Shown in pieces: positions 24,861-33,955 of a DNA stretch of 46,186 nucleotides. The position numbers and the translations under genes were made by a program. The notes beneath the pieces are model-generated. The model worked only from the letters and a program-made list of their open reading frames with translations, was not told where the DNA came from and did not search any database. The stretch is taken from positions 1 through 46,186 of the forward strand of contig NZIO01000003.1 of NCBI GenBank assembly GCA_002689925.1, written 5' to 3'. The first letter of the stretch is position 1. Every line of letters begins with the position of its first letter. Origin of the DNA: Candidatus Pelagibacter sp. (lineage in GTDB: Bacteria; Pseudomonadota; Alphaproteobacteria; Pelagibacterales; Pelagibacteraceae).

Positions 24861-26067
24861 TTTTTTTTTGTAAATTATTTTTTAAAACTTCTAAAAACTC
24901 GTTAGTAGTTAAGTATTTGTTTTTAGGACCAAGTAAAATAGCAAGATCTTTAGTCATTGATCCTTTCTCAACTACATCCACACATATTTTTTCTAATAAA
25001 TTTGAAAAATTTATTAGATCACTGTTGGCGTCCAACTTACCTCTAAAAGCAAGTCCTCTTGTCCAAGCAAAAATAGACGCAATCGGATTTGTGGATGTTT
25101 CTTCTCCTTTTTCGTGTAATCTAAAATGTCGTGTAACTGTTCCATGAGCAGCTTCTGATTCCATTGTTTTACCATCTGGCCCTAAAAGAACACTGGTCAT
25201 TAATCCTAAAGAACCATATCCTTGTGCTATTGTATCTGACTGTACATCTCCATCATAATTTTTGCATGCCCATATATAATTACCACTCCATTTCATTGCA
25301 CATGCAACCATATCATCTATGAGTCTGTGTTCGTAGGTAATCTTTCTTCTTTTAAATTCATTTTTAAACTCATCATTAAAAACTTTCTCAAAAATATCTT
25401 TAAATCTTCCATCATATATTTTTAATATTGTGTTTTTTGTAGATAAATAAACGGGCCAATTTTTTATGATCCCATAATTAAAACAAGATCTTGCAAAGTC
25501 CTCAATGGACTTATCTAGATTATACATGGATAGAGCTATACCTGGGCCAGGAAAATTAAATACCTCAAATTTTTTTTCTTCTTTTTTGTCTTCAGAAGTC
25601 CATTTGATTTCTAGTTTACCTTTGCTTGGAACTTTAAAATCTGTAGCCCTATATTGATCTCCAAAAGCATGTCTTCCAATTACAATTGGATTTTTCCAAC
25701 TTGGAACCAATTTTGGTAAATTTTTACAAATTATAGGTTCTCTAAAAACAGTTCCTCCTAAAATGTTTCTTATTGTTCCATTAGGAGATCTCCACATTTT
25801 TTTTAATTTAAATTCTCTTACTCTACCTTCATCGGGAGTGATAGTTGCACATTTTATACCCACTCCAAATTTTTTTATTGCTTTTGCAGAATCTATTGTT
25901 ACTTGATCATTGGTTTTATCTCGATTTTTAATTCCTAAATCAAAATATTTAATGTCTATATCTAAATAAGGTAAAATGAGCTTTTTTTTAATAAAATCCC
26001 ATATGACTCTTGTCATTTCGTCTCCATTTAGTTCAACAACAGGATTTTTTACTTTTATTTTTTTCAT
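24853..26067 (-). CDS. icd: NADP-dependent isocitrate dehydrogenase, eukaryotic-like type
   Basis: A 404-residue enzyme converting isocitrate to 2-oxoglutarate in the TCA cycle with formation of NADPH. The opening [43 protein letters not shown] and the block [23 protein letters not shown] are those of subfamily II, the homodimeric IDH found in eukaryotes and many alphaproteobacteria. The metal-binding [28 protein letters not shown] and the NADP-specificity region [12 protein letters not shown] are present. Length matches the family (about 404-410). It converges on alaS with an 8-bp overlap and diverges from psd. Identity is secure. Confidence 0.96.
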   Translation of the reverse strand: MKKIKVKNPVVELNGDEMTRVIWDFIKKKLILPYLDIDIKYFDLGIKNRDKTNDQVTIDSAKAIKKFGVGIKCATITPDEGRVREFKLKKMWRSPNGTIRNILGGTVFREPIICKNLPKLVPSWKNPIVIGRHAFGDQYRATDFKVPSKGKLEIKWTSEDKKEEKKFEVFNFPGPGIALSMYNLDKSIEDFARSCFNYGIIKNWPVYLSTKNTILKIYDGRFKDIFEKVFNDEFKNEFKRRKITYEHRLIDDMVACAMKWSGNYIWACKNYDGDVQSDTIAQGYGSLGLMTSVLLGPDGKTMESEAAHGTVTRHFRLHEKGEETSTNPIASIFAWTRGLAFRGKLDANSDLINFSNLLEKICVDVVEKGSMTKDLAILLGPKNKYLTTNEFLEVLKNNLQKKIN

Positions 26068-26141
26068 TAAATTCTAAAATATGGCAATTAAATATAAATG
26101 GTTTATATACATATTACTTTTAAAATAACAAATATATTAAA

Positions 26142-26804
26142 ATGATTGAAACAATTTTTCCTAAAATACATAAAGAAGGTTATCGATTTTTAGTAATTGC
26201 CGTTTCAATTACTTTAATACTCTTGTTTATATCAAAATTTTTGGCCACTGTAAGTTTTATAATATCAGTTTGGGTGTATTATTTTTTTAGAGATCCAGAT
26301 AGATATTCAATCAATGATGATAATTATGTAGTAAGTCCAGCAGATGGAGTAATTACAAGTATAGCAGAAGTTAATGGACCTACAGAACTGAATTTAGGTG
26401 AAAAAAAATTTACCCGTATTAGTATATTTATGAATGTATTTAATTGCCATGTTAATAGAATACCACTAGATGGACAAATAGAAAAAATAGTCTATATGCC
26501 TGGAAAATTTTTTAACGCTTCTTTGGATAAAGCAAGCGAAGAAAATGAAAGAAATTTAATTAAATTTAAAACAAAGAATAATGATGAAGTTATTATTGTT
26601 CAAATCGCTGGACTAATTGCAAGACGAATAGTTTGTGAAACTTATGAAAATCAAACAATGAAACAAGGAGAAAGAATTGGAATTATAAGATTTGGAAGCA
26701 GAGTAGATTTATACTTACAAAATTTTAAAATTTTATCAAAAATAAATCAAACAACAACAGCTGGCGAAACAATTTTGGCCAAAAAAAATATTCCTAATGA
26801 TTGA
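26142..26804 (+). CDS. psd: Phosphatidylserine decarboxylase proenzyme
   Basis: A 220-residue short-form (PSD-A) decarboxylase that makes phosphatidylethanolamine. Two hydrophobic segments (about 16-48) anchor it in the inner membrane. VVSPADGVI (63-71), FMNVFNCHVNRIP (96-108) and the self-cleavage site Gly185-Ser186 in RFGSRVDLYL are all conserved; Ser186 would become the pyruvoyl group. The gene overlaps pssA by 8 bp, so the two steps from CDP-diacylglycerol plus serine to phosphatidylethanolamine are encoded together. Upstream, 74 bp separate it from divergent icd. Confidence 0.95.
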   Translation: MIETIFPKIHKEGYRFLVIAVSITLILLFISKFLATVSFIISVWVYYFFRDPDRYSINDDNYVVSPADGVITSIAEVNGPTELNLGEKKFTRISIFMNVFNCHVNRIPLDGQIEKIVYMPGKFFNASLDKASEENERNLIKFKTKNNDEVIIVQIAGLIARRIVCETYENQTMKQGERIGIIRFGSRVDLYLQNFKILSKINQTTTAGETILAKKNIPND

Positions 26805-27603
26805 AAACAATAAAAATATTAAAATTATTTCCAACAAGAATCCCAAGTCTTTACTTCCAAATACATTAACTATTATTGGAGTTTGTTTTGGTATTAGTTC
26901 TATAAAATTTGCTTTTGATGGACTATACGGAGCTGCAATTATTTCGTTAACTATAGCAGCGATACTTGATTCATTAGATGGAAGAGTTGCAAGACTTATA
27001 AAAGGAACATCAAAAGTGGGCAAAGAACTTGATTCTTTAACAGATGTAATAAGCTTTGGCGTTGCACCAGGTTTTGTAATGTATTTTTGGACAATAAAAG
27101 ATTTAGGAAAAATTGGATGGTTGTTTGTTTTAATTTATGCTGTTTGTTGTGCTCTACGTTTAGCTAGATTTAATTTGACTTCTGTAGAAGTCACAGATGA
27201 ATGGAAAAATAATTTTTTCGAGGGAGTTCCTTCTCCTGCTGGAGCAGGACTAGTTTTACTACCCTTGATATTAGACTTGAGTGGAATTTATATTTTTCAA
27301 AATAGTTCAATAATAAGTGTTTCGTTAATGTTTTTAACTTCAATTTTGATGGTAAGTAAAACACCAACTTATTCTGCAAAAAGAATTTATATACCAAGAA
27401 AATTAGGAGTTTTTTTATTATTAGGAATAGGAATATATTTTGGATTATTATTGACTTATACTTTTAAAACATTATTTTTTACAGGAGTTATTTATATAAT
27501 ATCAATTCCTATAAGTCTTATTCATTTTATAATTATTTCAAAAAGAAATAGTTCGACTTCAAAAAGTTTTAATGAAGATTTAGATAATGAGGACATTCTA
27601 TAG
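26797..27603 (+). CDS. pssA: CDP-diacylglycerol-serine O-phosphatidyltransferase
   Basis: A 268-residue polytopic membrane enzyme that makes phosphatidylserine from CDP-diacylglycerol and L-serine. The CDP-alcohol phosphotransferase signature DG-x2-AR-x8-G-x3-D-x3-D is seen in SLDGRVARLIKGTSKVGKEL and the following DSLTD. Several further hydrophobic helices follow. This is the integral-membrane type II PssA, not the E. coli type. It overlaps the upstream psd by 8 bp, and the next gene begins one base after its stop. Phosphatidylserine made here is the direct substrate of Psd. Confidence 0.94.
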   Translation: MIENNKNIKIISNKNPKSLLPNTLTIIGVCFGISSIKFAFDGLYGAAIISLTIAAILDSLDGRVARLIKGTSKVGKELDSLTDVISFGVAPGFVMYFWTIKDLGKIGWLFVLIYAVCCALRLARFNLTSVEVTDEWKNNFFEGVPSPAGAGLVLLPLILDLSGIYIFQNSSIISVSLMFLTSILMVSKTPTYSAKRIYIPRKLGVFLLLGIGIYFGLLLTYTFKTLFFTGVIYIISIPISLIHFIIISKRNSSTSKSFNEDLDNEDIL

Positions 27604-27604
27604 C

Positions 27605-28525
27605 ATGAAAGATGTTTGTTTAGTTTCAATGTCAGATGCAAAATACTTTAATTTATTAATGGAACTAGTTGATTCAGCTAGTTCATTTAAGGAAAGAAAA
27701 GATTTATCGATATGTATTCTTGATGCTGGTTTAACAGAATCACAAACAAATTTTTTAAAGCCAAAGGTAGATATAATAAAAAAAGCGGAGTGGGATATTA
27801 AAGTACCAAGCTATAAAGTTATGGGAAAAGAGTGGTTGAAAAGCCAAGTGTCCAGAGCATTTCTACCAGAATATTTTCCTGGTTTTAAAAAATATTTGTG
27901 GATTGATGCTGATGCTTGGATAAATTCATGGGAGGCTATAAAGCTTTATTTAAAAGGAAGCGATGAAAATAAATTAGCTATATCTACTACGGCTGACCGC
28001 TCTTATGGAAGAGTTTTAAGGGCTGAGTGGCTTTTTATGGGATTTGCAAAAATTAAGTCACAAAATTATAAACATGCCAAATCTTCTGGGTTTTCAGAAA
28101 AAATAGCAAGAAAAGTAGCTCTAATGCCACATTTAAATGTCGGAGTTTTTTGTCTTAATAATAATGCTCCCCATTGGGAAACTTGGCAAAAAAATTTAAA
28201 GATTGCTTTAAAGTCAGGAAAAATATTTGGATCAGAGCAAATAGCACTAAATATAACAATTTATTCTGATAATTTAAAAGCAGAAATATTACCATCATAT
28301 TGTAATTGGGTTTTATTAGATAATTTAAAATTTGATTTATCTAAAAATACTTTTGTCGAACCATATTTGCCAAATCATGAAATAGGTATAATGCACTTAG
28401 CTGGAAAACATAATAATAAAATTAGATTTGATAAAGAATATTTAACAGAAATCCCTACTCTTAATGGAGATATAGTAAAAAAAAGCCTAAGGTATAAAAG
28501 AAAAATTGACAAAAATTATCAATAA
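27605..28525 (+). CDS. GT8-like glycosyltransferase, function unknown
   Basis: A 306-residue soluble protein with the general layout of a retaining GT-A transferase. The metal-binding DxD is IDADAW (100-105), preceded by VSRAFLPEYFPGFKKYLWIDAD, which resembles GT8 enzymes where a conserved Arg/Tyr-Leu-Pro segment leads into the DxD. LNVGVFCLNN follows, and a C-terminal MHLAGKHNNK segment recalls the GT8 HFxGxxKPW end. The frame is open from 27587, but the ATG at 27605 sits 2 bp after the pssA stop and starts the first strand directly, so it is preferred. It lies between pssA and rlmE and overlaps rlmE by 20 bp. Acting on a lipid or surface sugar is plausible but unproven. Confidence 0.65.
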   Translation: MKDVCLVSMSDAKYFNLLMELVDSASSFKERKDLSICILDAGLTESQTNFLKPKVDIIKKAEWDIKVPSYKVMGKEWLKSQVSRAFLPEYFPGFKKYLWIDADAWINSWEAIKLYLKGSDENKLAISTTADRSYGRVLRAEWLFMGFAKIKSQNYKHAKSSGFSEKIARKVALMPHLNVGVFCLNNNAPHWETWQKNLKIALKSGKIFGSEQIALNITIYSDNLKAEILPSYCNWVLLDNLKFDLSKNTFVEPYLPNHEIGIMHLAGKHNNKIRFDKEYLTEIPTLNGDIVKKSLRYKRKIDKNYQ

Positions 28526-29135
28526 AAAATTAAAAAACTCATCAAGGCATTGGATAGATAGACAAATAAATGATCGATTTGTTAAAAGAGCCCAAACTGA
28601 AGGTTTAAGGTCAAGATCTGCGTTTAAGTTAATAGAGCTTAACGATAAATATAAATTTTTAAAAAATGATATAAATTTAGTAGACCTGGGGTCAGCTCCT
28701 GGCGGTTGGTTACAAGTGGCAACAAAAATTGTAAAAAAGGGCAAAATAGTTGGTATTGACATTAAACCTATTGAAAAAGTAAAAGAAGTAGAATTTATTC
28801 TTGGTGATTTTTTAGATGAATTAAATCAAAAAAAAATTAATCTTTTTTTTAATAAAAAAGTGGATGTTGTCATGTCAGATATGGCCTCAAACACCACAGG
28901 TAATAAAGATACTGATTCTTATAGAACGGGAGAATTGTGTTTAAATGCAATAACATTTGCACAAAAAATGCTTCAAGAAGAAGGTTTTTTTATTTCAAAG
29001 TTTTTTATGGGATCAGTTTTTAATGAAATAGAAAATTCAGCTAAAAAAATATTTAAAGATGTTGTTAAATTTAAACCACGATCTAGTAGAAAGAAATCTC
29101 CTGAATTGTTTATTATTTGTAAAAATCTTAAGTAA
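28506..29135 (+). CDS. rlmE: 23S rRNA 2'-O-methyltransferase RlmE (FtsJ/RrmJ)
   Basis: A 209-residue SAM-dependent enzyme that methylates U2552 of 23S rRNA (E. coli numbering). The start matches the family: WIDRQINDRFVKRAQTEGLRSRSAFKLIEL, with the first catalytic Lys in SAFKL. The SAM-binding motif VDLGSAPGGWLQVA follows, then the catalytic Asp in VVMSDMASNTTG, Lys in FISKFFMG and Glu in SPELFIICK. The start codon is TTG at 28506; no ATG lies between it and the first conserved block, so TTG is probably genuine. It overlaps the GT8-like gene by 20 bp. Confidence 0.93.
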   Translation: MTKIINKKLKNSSRHWIDRQINDRFVKRAQTEGLRSRSAFKLIELNDKYKFLKNDINLVDLGSAPGGWLQVATKIVKKGKIVGIDIKPIEKVKEVEFILGDFLDELNQKKINLFFNKKVDVVMSDMASNTTGNKDTDSYRTGELCLNAITFAQKMLQEEGFFISKFFMGSVFNEIENSAKKIFKDVVKFKPRSSRKKSPELFIICKNLK

Positions 29136-29173
29136 TAGGCTTTAAATTTTTAAAGAATCATATATAAACTTAT

Positions 29174-30250
29174 ATGGGTTCTATAAAAGAAGCATTAACA
29201 TTCGATGACGTTACGTTAGCACCTAAATATTCAGAAATTTTACCATCAGAAGTTGATACAACTACCGTTTTATCAAAAACCTTAATTTTAAAGATTCCTC
29301 TATTATCATCTGCCATGGATACAGTAACAGAGTCAAAAATGGCTATAGCAATTGCAGAAAAAGGAGGTATAGGAATTATTCATCGCAATCTAAGTATTGA
29401 TAAACAAATATTAGAAATTAAAAAAGTTAAATCTAAAAATTTAATTGTTGGTGCGGCTGTTGGTACTGCCCCAAATGAAATTAAAAGAGCAGAAGCGATT
29501 ATAAAAGAAAAAGTAAATTTATTAGTGGTTGATACCGCACATGGCCATACCAAAAAAGTTGCAGATATAATAAGGATTATAAATAAAAAAAGATTAAAAC
29601 AAACAACCCTTTGCGCAGGTAATGTTGCAACTGGAGAAGCAGCAAGATTTTTAATTAAACTTGGCGTAGATGTTATAAAAGTAGGAATTGGCCCAGGTTC
29701 AATTTGTACGACAAGATTAGTAGCAGGTATTGGAGTACCTCAATTAAGTGCAATCATGAACGTCAAAAAAGCTATAAAAAACAAAAAAACTAAAGTTATT
29801 TCTGATGGTGGAATTAAGTTTTCTGGAGATATTGCAAAAGCTTTAGCTGCTGGAGCGGATGCGGTTATGATAGGATCTTTATTTGCGGGAAGCATTGAGG
29901 CACCAGGAAAATTAATAAAAAAAGATGGTCAATATTATAAAAAGTTTCGTGGAATGGGGTCTGTAGGTGCAATGAACCAAGGATCTGCAGACCGCTATTC
30001 CCAAAAAATAAACAAAGATACCTCAAAATATGTTGCAGAAGGAGTTGAAGGATTAGTAAAATTTAAAGGCTCTATCAGAAGTATTATTTATCAATTAATT
30101 GGTGGTTTAAGATCTTCAATGGGTTATTTAGGTTCAAAAACAATAATTAATTTGAGTAAAAAACCCAATTTTATAAAAATTACTAAGGCTGGATTTTATG
30201 AAAGTATGATTCATAATGTGGAGCATGTTAAAAAAGATAACAATTATTAA
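29174..30250 (+). CDS. guaB: IMP dehydrogenase lacking the CBS domains
   Basis: A 358-residue enzyme oxidising IMP to XMP, the committed step to GMP. The barrel is complete: [14 protein letters not shown] opening, SAMDTVTE, the IMP loop [11 protein letters not shown] with catalytic Cys178, [10 protein letters not shown], the flap region [10 protein letters not shown], and [11 protein letters not shown]. Ordinary bacterial IMPDH is about 490 residues because two CBS domains are inserted after the second helix. Here [20 protein letters not shown] (70-89) runs straight into [11 protein letters not shown], so the insert is cleanly absent. GMP reductase is similar in length, but the RGMGSxGAM flap and downstream guaA favour IMPDH. 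The TPR gene starts 2 bp later. Confidence 0.9.
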   Translation: MGSIKEALTFDDVTLAPKYSEILPSEVDTTTVLSKTLILKIPLLSSAMDTVTESKMAIAIAEKGGIGIIHRNLSIDKQILEIKKVKSKNLIVGAAVGTAPNEIKRAEAIIKEKVNLLVVDTAHGHTKKVADIIRIINKKRLKQTTLCAGNVATGEAARFLIKLGVDVIKVGIGPGSICTTRLVAGIGVPQLSAIMNVKKAIKNKKTKVISDGGIKFSGDIAKALAAGADAVMIGSLFAGSIEAPGKLIKKDGQYYKKFRGMGSVGAMNQGSADRYSQKINKDTSKYVAEGVEGLVKFKGSIRSIIYQLIGGLRSSMGYLGSKTIINLSKKPNFIKITKAGFYESMIHNVEHVKKDNNY

Positions 30251-30252
30251 AT

Positions 30253-30693
30253 ATGAAAAAAAACATTAAATTTTTATTGTTAAGTATTATTGTTTTATTT
30301 TTTATAAACTCAAAAGCTTTTTCCATAGAAAGTTTTTTTGAAGAAGGGTTAAAGCTTTTTAATAATAAAGAGATAAAAAAATCAAAATTTTATTTCCAAA
30401 AAGACATGGTATTTAATCCAAAATTTTCTAAAAATTATCTTTATTTAGCAAAAATTTACTTAAAAGAAAAAAATGATGATGAACAAGAAAAAAATCTTAA
30501 TACTGTTTTAATCCTTGAGCCATCAAATGAAGAAGCTATCTATATGATGTTTAATTTGATGTTAAAAAAATCAAATTTTTCTGAAAGCAAAATGTTGATT
30601 GAAAAATTTGAAATTGCATGCTCAATAACTTGTGAAAAAAAAGCAGAAATGAAAAAAAGATTATTAATAAATGAAGATTCAAAAGAACAATAG
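30253..30693 (+). CDS. Exported TPR-repeat protein
   Basis: A 146-residue protein with an N-terminal signal peptide (residues 1 to about 24, hydrophobic [12 protein letters not shown], probable cleavage near AFS). The mature part has three helix-turn-helix units resembling tetratricopeptide repeats: [20 protein letters not shown], the [21 protein letters not shown] region ending in [13 protein letters not shown], and MLIEKFEIA with two cysteines nearby. TPR proteins bind partner proteins, and nothing more specific can be read. It lies between guaB (2 bp) and guaA (23-bp overlap) and is probably transcribed with both, with no obvious link to purine synthesis. Confidence 0.7.
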   Translation: MKKNIKFLLLSIIVLFFINSKAFSIESFFEEGLKLFNNKEIKKSKFYFQKDMVFNPKFSKNYLYLAKIYLKEKNDDEQEKNLNTVLILEPSNEEAIYMMFNLMLKKSNFSESKMLIEKFEIACSITCEKKAEMKKRLLINEDSKEQ

Positions 30694-32233
30694 AGAAAAA
30701 ATAATCATCATTGATTTTGGATCACAATTTACCAAAATAATAGCAAGAAGAATTAGAGAATTAAAGATTTATTCAGAAATATATAATTATAAAGAAGCTA
30801 ATAAAATTTTAAATTTTTCTAATATAAAAGGTATAATACTTTCAGGTGGCCCCTCAACTGTTGTAAAAAAAAATATATTTAGAATTAATAAAAAATATTT
30901 TAATTTAAAAATTCCAATGTTGGGAGTGTGCTATGGACATCAACTACTTTCTAAAGAGTTGGGTGGCAAAGTTAAACTTTCAAAAAAAAGAGAATTTGGT
31001 AGAGCATATGTTAAAAGTATAACGAATAGCCCAATAACTTCAAATTTTTTTGACCGTAAGGGTACTAGCACTGTTTGGATGAGTCATCAAGATACTGTTA
31101 CGCAAATACCTATTGGCTTTAAAAGAATTGCATCAAGCCCCTCTTCTAAAAATGCAATAATTGGAGATGAAAAAAGAAAACTTTATGGAATTCAATTTCA
31201 TCCAGAAGTTTCTCATACTATCAAAGGGAGGGTTTTGTTAAAAAACTTTGTTTTAAATATTTGTAAAATTAAAAAAAATTGGACTCCAGAAAAACAAAAA
31301 AATTTAATTATTAATTCTATCAGAAAACAAGTGGGGAATAATAAAGTTATTTGTGCTTTATCAGGTGGGGTAGATAGTAGTGTGTTGGCCATGTTATTGA
31401 ATAAAGCAATTAAAAAAAATTTGACTTGCCTTTTTATTAACAATGGTTTGTTAAGAAAAAATGAAGCATCAGAGGTTATTAAATCTTTTAAAAAAATTAA
31501 TATTAAATTAGTTTATATAGATGCTTCAAATATTTTTTTAAAAAATTTAAAAGGAGTAGATGATCCAGAACAAAAACGAAAAATTATAGGAGGTCTTTTT
31601 ATTAAAATATTTGAAAAGTATTGTGAAAAAAATAAAAATATTAAATATTTGGCTCAGGGAACTCTTTATCCAGATTTAATTGAAAGTAAATCATTTACAG
31701 GCAGCCCAACATCAAAAATTAAATCACATCATAATGTTGGAGGATTACCCAAGAAAATGAAACTTTTATTAGTTGAGCCACTTAAAGAGTTATTCAAGGA
31801 TGAAGTTAGAAATTTAGGATCTGAAATTTACCTACCAAAACAAATCTTGAATAGACATCCTTTTCCTGGACCTGGACTAGCAATAAGAATACCTGGAAAA
31901 ATAACAAAAAATAAGATTACTATATTACAAAATGCTGATTATGTTTTTATAAATGAATTAAAAAAAACAAATCTCTATGACAAAATTTGGCAAGCTTACG
32001 TAGCATTGTTACCAGTAAAAACAGTCGGGGTTATGGGTGATGGAAGAACCTATGAGTATATTTGCTTGTTACGTGCTGTAGTATCAGAAGACGGCATGAC
32101 AGCTGATTTTTATAATTTTAAAAATAATTTTTTAAGAGATGTATCAAATAAATTAATCAATAATGTTAAAGGCATTAACAGAGTTGTATATGATATTACA
32201 TCAAAGCCTCCAAGCACAATAGAACTAGAATAA
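30671..32233 (+). CDS. guaA: GMP synthase (glutamine-hydrolysing)
   Basis: A 520-residue two-domain enzyme that aminates XMP to GMP. The N-terminal class I glutamine amidotransferase domain has Cys87 in GVCYGHQL and the His-Glu pair in FHPEVSHT. The ATP-pyrophosphatase domain has the P-loop SGGVDSS (231-237). The C-terminal dimerisation domain contains [12 protein letters not shown] and ends with [13 protein letters not shown], the canonical terminal motif (...KPPxTIEWE). Length is normal. The ATG lies 23 bp inside the end of the TPR gene. With guaB two genes upstream, this is a GMP synthesis operon. The 3' end overlaps the convergent aminopeptidase gene by 9 bp. Confidence 0.97.
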   Translation: MKIQKNNREKIIIIDFGSQFTKIIARRIRELKIYSEIYNYKEANKILNFSNIKGIILSGGPSTVVKKNIFRINKKYFNLKIPMLGVCYGHQLLSKELGGKVKLSKKREFGRAYVKSITNSPITSNFFDRKGTSTVWMSHQDTVTQIPIGFKRIASSPSSKNAIIGDEKRKLYGIQFHPEVSHTIKGRVLLKNFVLNICKIKKNWTPEKQKNLIINSIRKQVGNNKVICALSGGVDSSVLAMLLNKAIKKNLTCLFINNGLLRKNEASEVIKSFKKINIKLVYIDASNIFLKNLKGVDDPEQKRKIIGGLFIKIFEKYCEKNKNIKYLAQGTLYPDLIESKSFTGSPTSKIKSHHNVGGLPKKMKLLLVEPLKELFKDEVRNLGSEIYLPKQILNRHPFPGPGLAIRIPGKITKNKITILQNADYVFINELKKTNLYDKIWQAYVALLPVKTVGVMGDGRTYEYICLLRAVVSEDGMTADFYNFKNNFLRDVSNKLINNVKGINRVVYDITSKPPSTIELE

Positions 32234-33955
32234 AAAATTTTCTTTATACCAAGATTTTTCTTTATAATTTAAAAAAGGATTTATTTTTTTTAATGTTTTA
32301 AAATTATAATTTTTAATATATTTTCTTTCTTCATTATTTAAAAAATCTATTTTAACCATTTCAGGATCAATTGGTGCATAAGTGAGGTTTTTAAATCTTA
32401 ATAAATTTTGACCAAAAGTTGATACATAAATTAAATTTTCTATTCTTATTCCAAACTTATTTTCCAAATAGTAACCAGGTTCATTGGAAATTATCATACC
32501 TTTTTTGATGTTTATTTTATTTCCATACGATATAGCTTGAGGGCCCTCATGAACATTTAAAAAATAACCAACTCCATGTCCTGTACCATGTTGATAATTT
32601 AAACCCATTTTAAGCAAAGGTCTTCTTGCAACTTTATCAATTATAGAACCAGTGGTATTTTTTTTAAGTTTATAATTAACTACAGCTATGTGGCATTTTA
32701 AAACTTTTGTGAAAATTTCTTTGATTTTTTCATTCTGGTTTCCCAGTGGTATTGTTCTAGTAACATCAGTGGTTCCATAATGATATTGACCACCTGAGTC
32801 TACTAAATATAAGTCACCCTTTTGAAGTCTTTTATTACTTTTAGATGTAGGTTTGTAATGAATTATAGCTCCATTTGAACCTGTTGCAGAAATTGTATTA
32901 AAACTAGGAAACTTATAATCTTTAAAAAATTTTCTAAATGATTCTAATTTATTTGCTGCGCTTAATTCTGTTATATTTTTTTTTAAATAATTATTTTTAA
33001 CCCAAATAATAAATTTAGTTAAAGCTGCCCCATCTAAAATATGAATTTTTTTAATATTATCTATTTCTTTCTTGTTTTTTATAGATTTAAATAAATAAAT
33101 AGGGTCAATTTTTTCTATCAATTTAAATTTATTTAATAATATCTTTCTATAAAAAAAGGAGCAAGTTAAACTATCTATTACAATTTTATTTTTTGAGTCA
33201 TATTTATTGATATGCGAATGAAATTTTTCAGGTGTAACAATATTAAGTTTTTTTCCAAAAAATTTTAAAAATTTTAAATCAATTTTACTTTTCGGAACTA
33301 TTAAGTCCATATTACCATTTTTATCCAAAATTAAATTACAATTAGGAATGGGAGAAAAATCAGAATCGTGGCCTCTAATATTTAATAACCATGCAATATT
33401 TTCAGAAGCAGTAATAAGAATTTTATCTGCTTTATACTTTTTAATCTTTTGTATAACTTTATTTATTTTAGTTTTATGAGAAGTTCCTACTTCTTTTAAC
33501 TTGAGTAAATAAAACTTTTTATTTTTTAAATTTGGTTTATTTTTCCAAATTTTATCAATCAGATTATAGCCAATAGGCTTTAAAGTTATTTTTTTTAGTT
33601 TATAAAGATTTTTTAAATTTAATTCAGTGTGAAGCCTTGGATCAAAACCAATTGTTATTTTTTTTTTAAAAGAATTTAGTACTTTTTTTGGTTTAGTTTT
33701 ATGAATTTCTACTACTTTAAAGGGTTTATTTACCTCTTTTTTAGCTTGTATAGTGTATCTTCCGTCAACAAATATATAGCATTTTTTTTTAAAAATTAAG
33801 CCTATACCAGCTGAACCTGAAAATGATGATACGAATTTGAGTCTTTCTTTTGATTTATCTATATATTCCCCAAAATATTCATCATTTTTTGGAACTATAT
33901 ATCCATCAATATTATGAATTTTCATTAATTTTCTTAATTGTTTTATTTTATTCAT
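32225..33955 (-). CDS. pepP: M24B-family Xaa-Pro aminopeptidase
   Basis: A 576-residue metallopeptidase removing an N-terminal residue next to proline. Two creatinase-like N-terminal domains (from [22 protein letters not shown]) precede a pita-bread catalytic domain. Its metal ligands appear in order: the two Asp in [18 protein letters not shown], the His in HGTGHGVG with LNVHEGP, the Glu in ISNEPGYY and the Glu in GIRIENL. The length fits the long cytosolic APP1-like form rather than the 440-residue E. coli PepP. It starts within the uvrD 3' end (8-bp overlap), so both are in one transcript. It should serve peptide scavenging or turnover. Confidence 0.92.
   Translation of the reverse strand: MNKIKQLRKLMKIHNIDGYIVPKNDEYFGEYIDKSKERLKFVSSFSGSAGIGLIFKKKCYIFVDGRYTIQAKKEVNKPFKVVEIHKTKPKKVLNSFKKKITIGFDPRLHTELNLKNLYKLKKITLKPIGYNLIDKIWKNKPNLKNKKFYLLKLKEVGTSHKTKINKVIQKIKKYKADKILITASENIAWLLNIRGHDSDFSPIPNCNLILDKNGNMDLIVPKSKIDLKFLKFFGKKLNIVTPEKFHSHINKYDSKNKIVIDSLTCSFFYRKILLNKFKLIEKIDPIYLFKSIKNKKEIDNIKKIHILDGAALTKFIIWVKNNYLKKNITELSAANKLESFRKFFKDYKFPSFNTISATGSNGAIIHYKPTSKSNKRLQKGDLYLVDSGGQYHYGTTDVTRTIPLGNQNEKIKEIFTKVLKCHIAVVNYKLKKNTTGSIIDKVARRPLLKMGLNYQHGTGHGVGYFLNVHEGPQAISYGNKINIKKGMIISNEPGYYLENKFGIRIENLIYVSTFGQNLLRFKNLTYAPIDPEMVKIDFLNNEERKYIKNYNFKTLKKINPFLNYKEKSWYKENFLF

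Noticed and set aside
29140-29155. AT-only hairpin between rlmE and guaB as a terminator
   Set aside because: The stem (CTTTAAA / TTTAAAG) is weak and no T-run follows.
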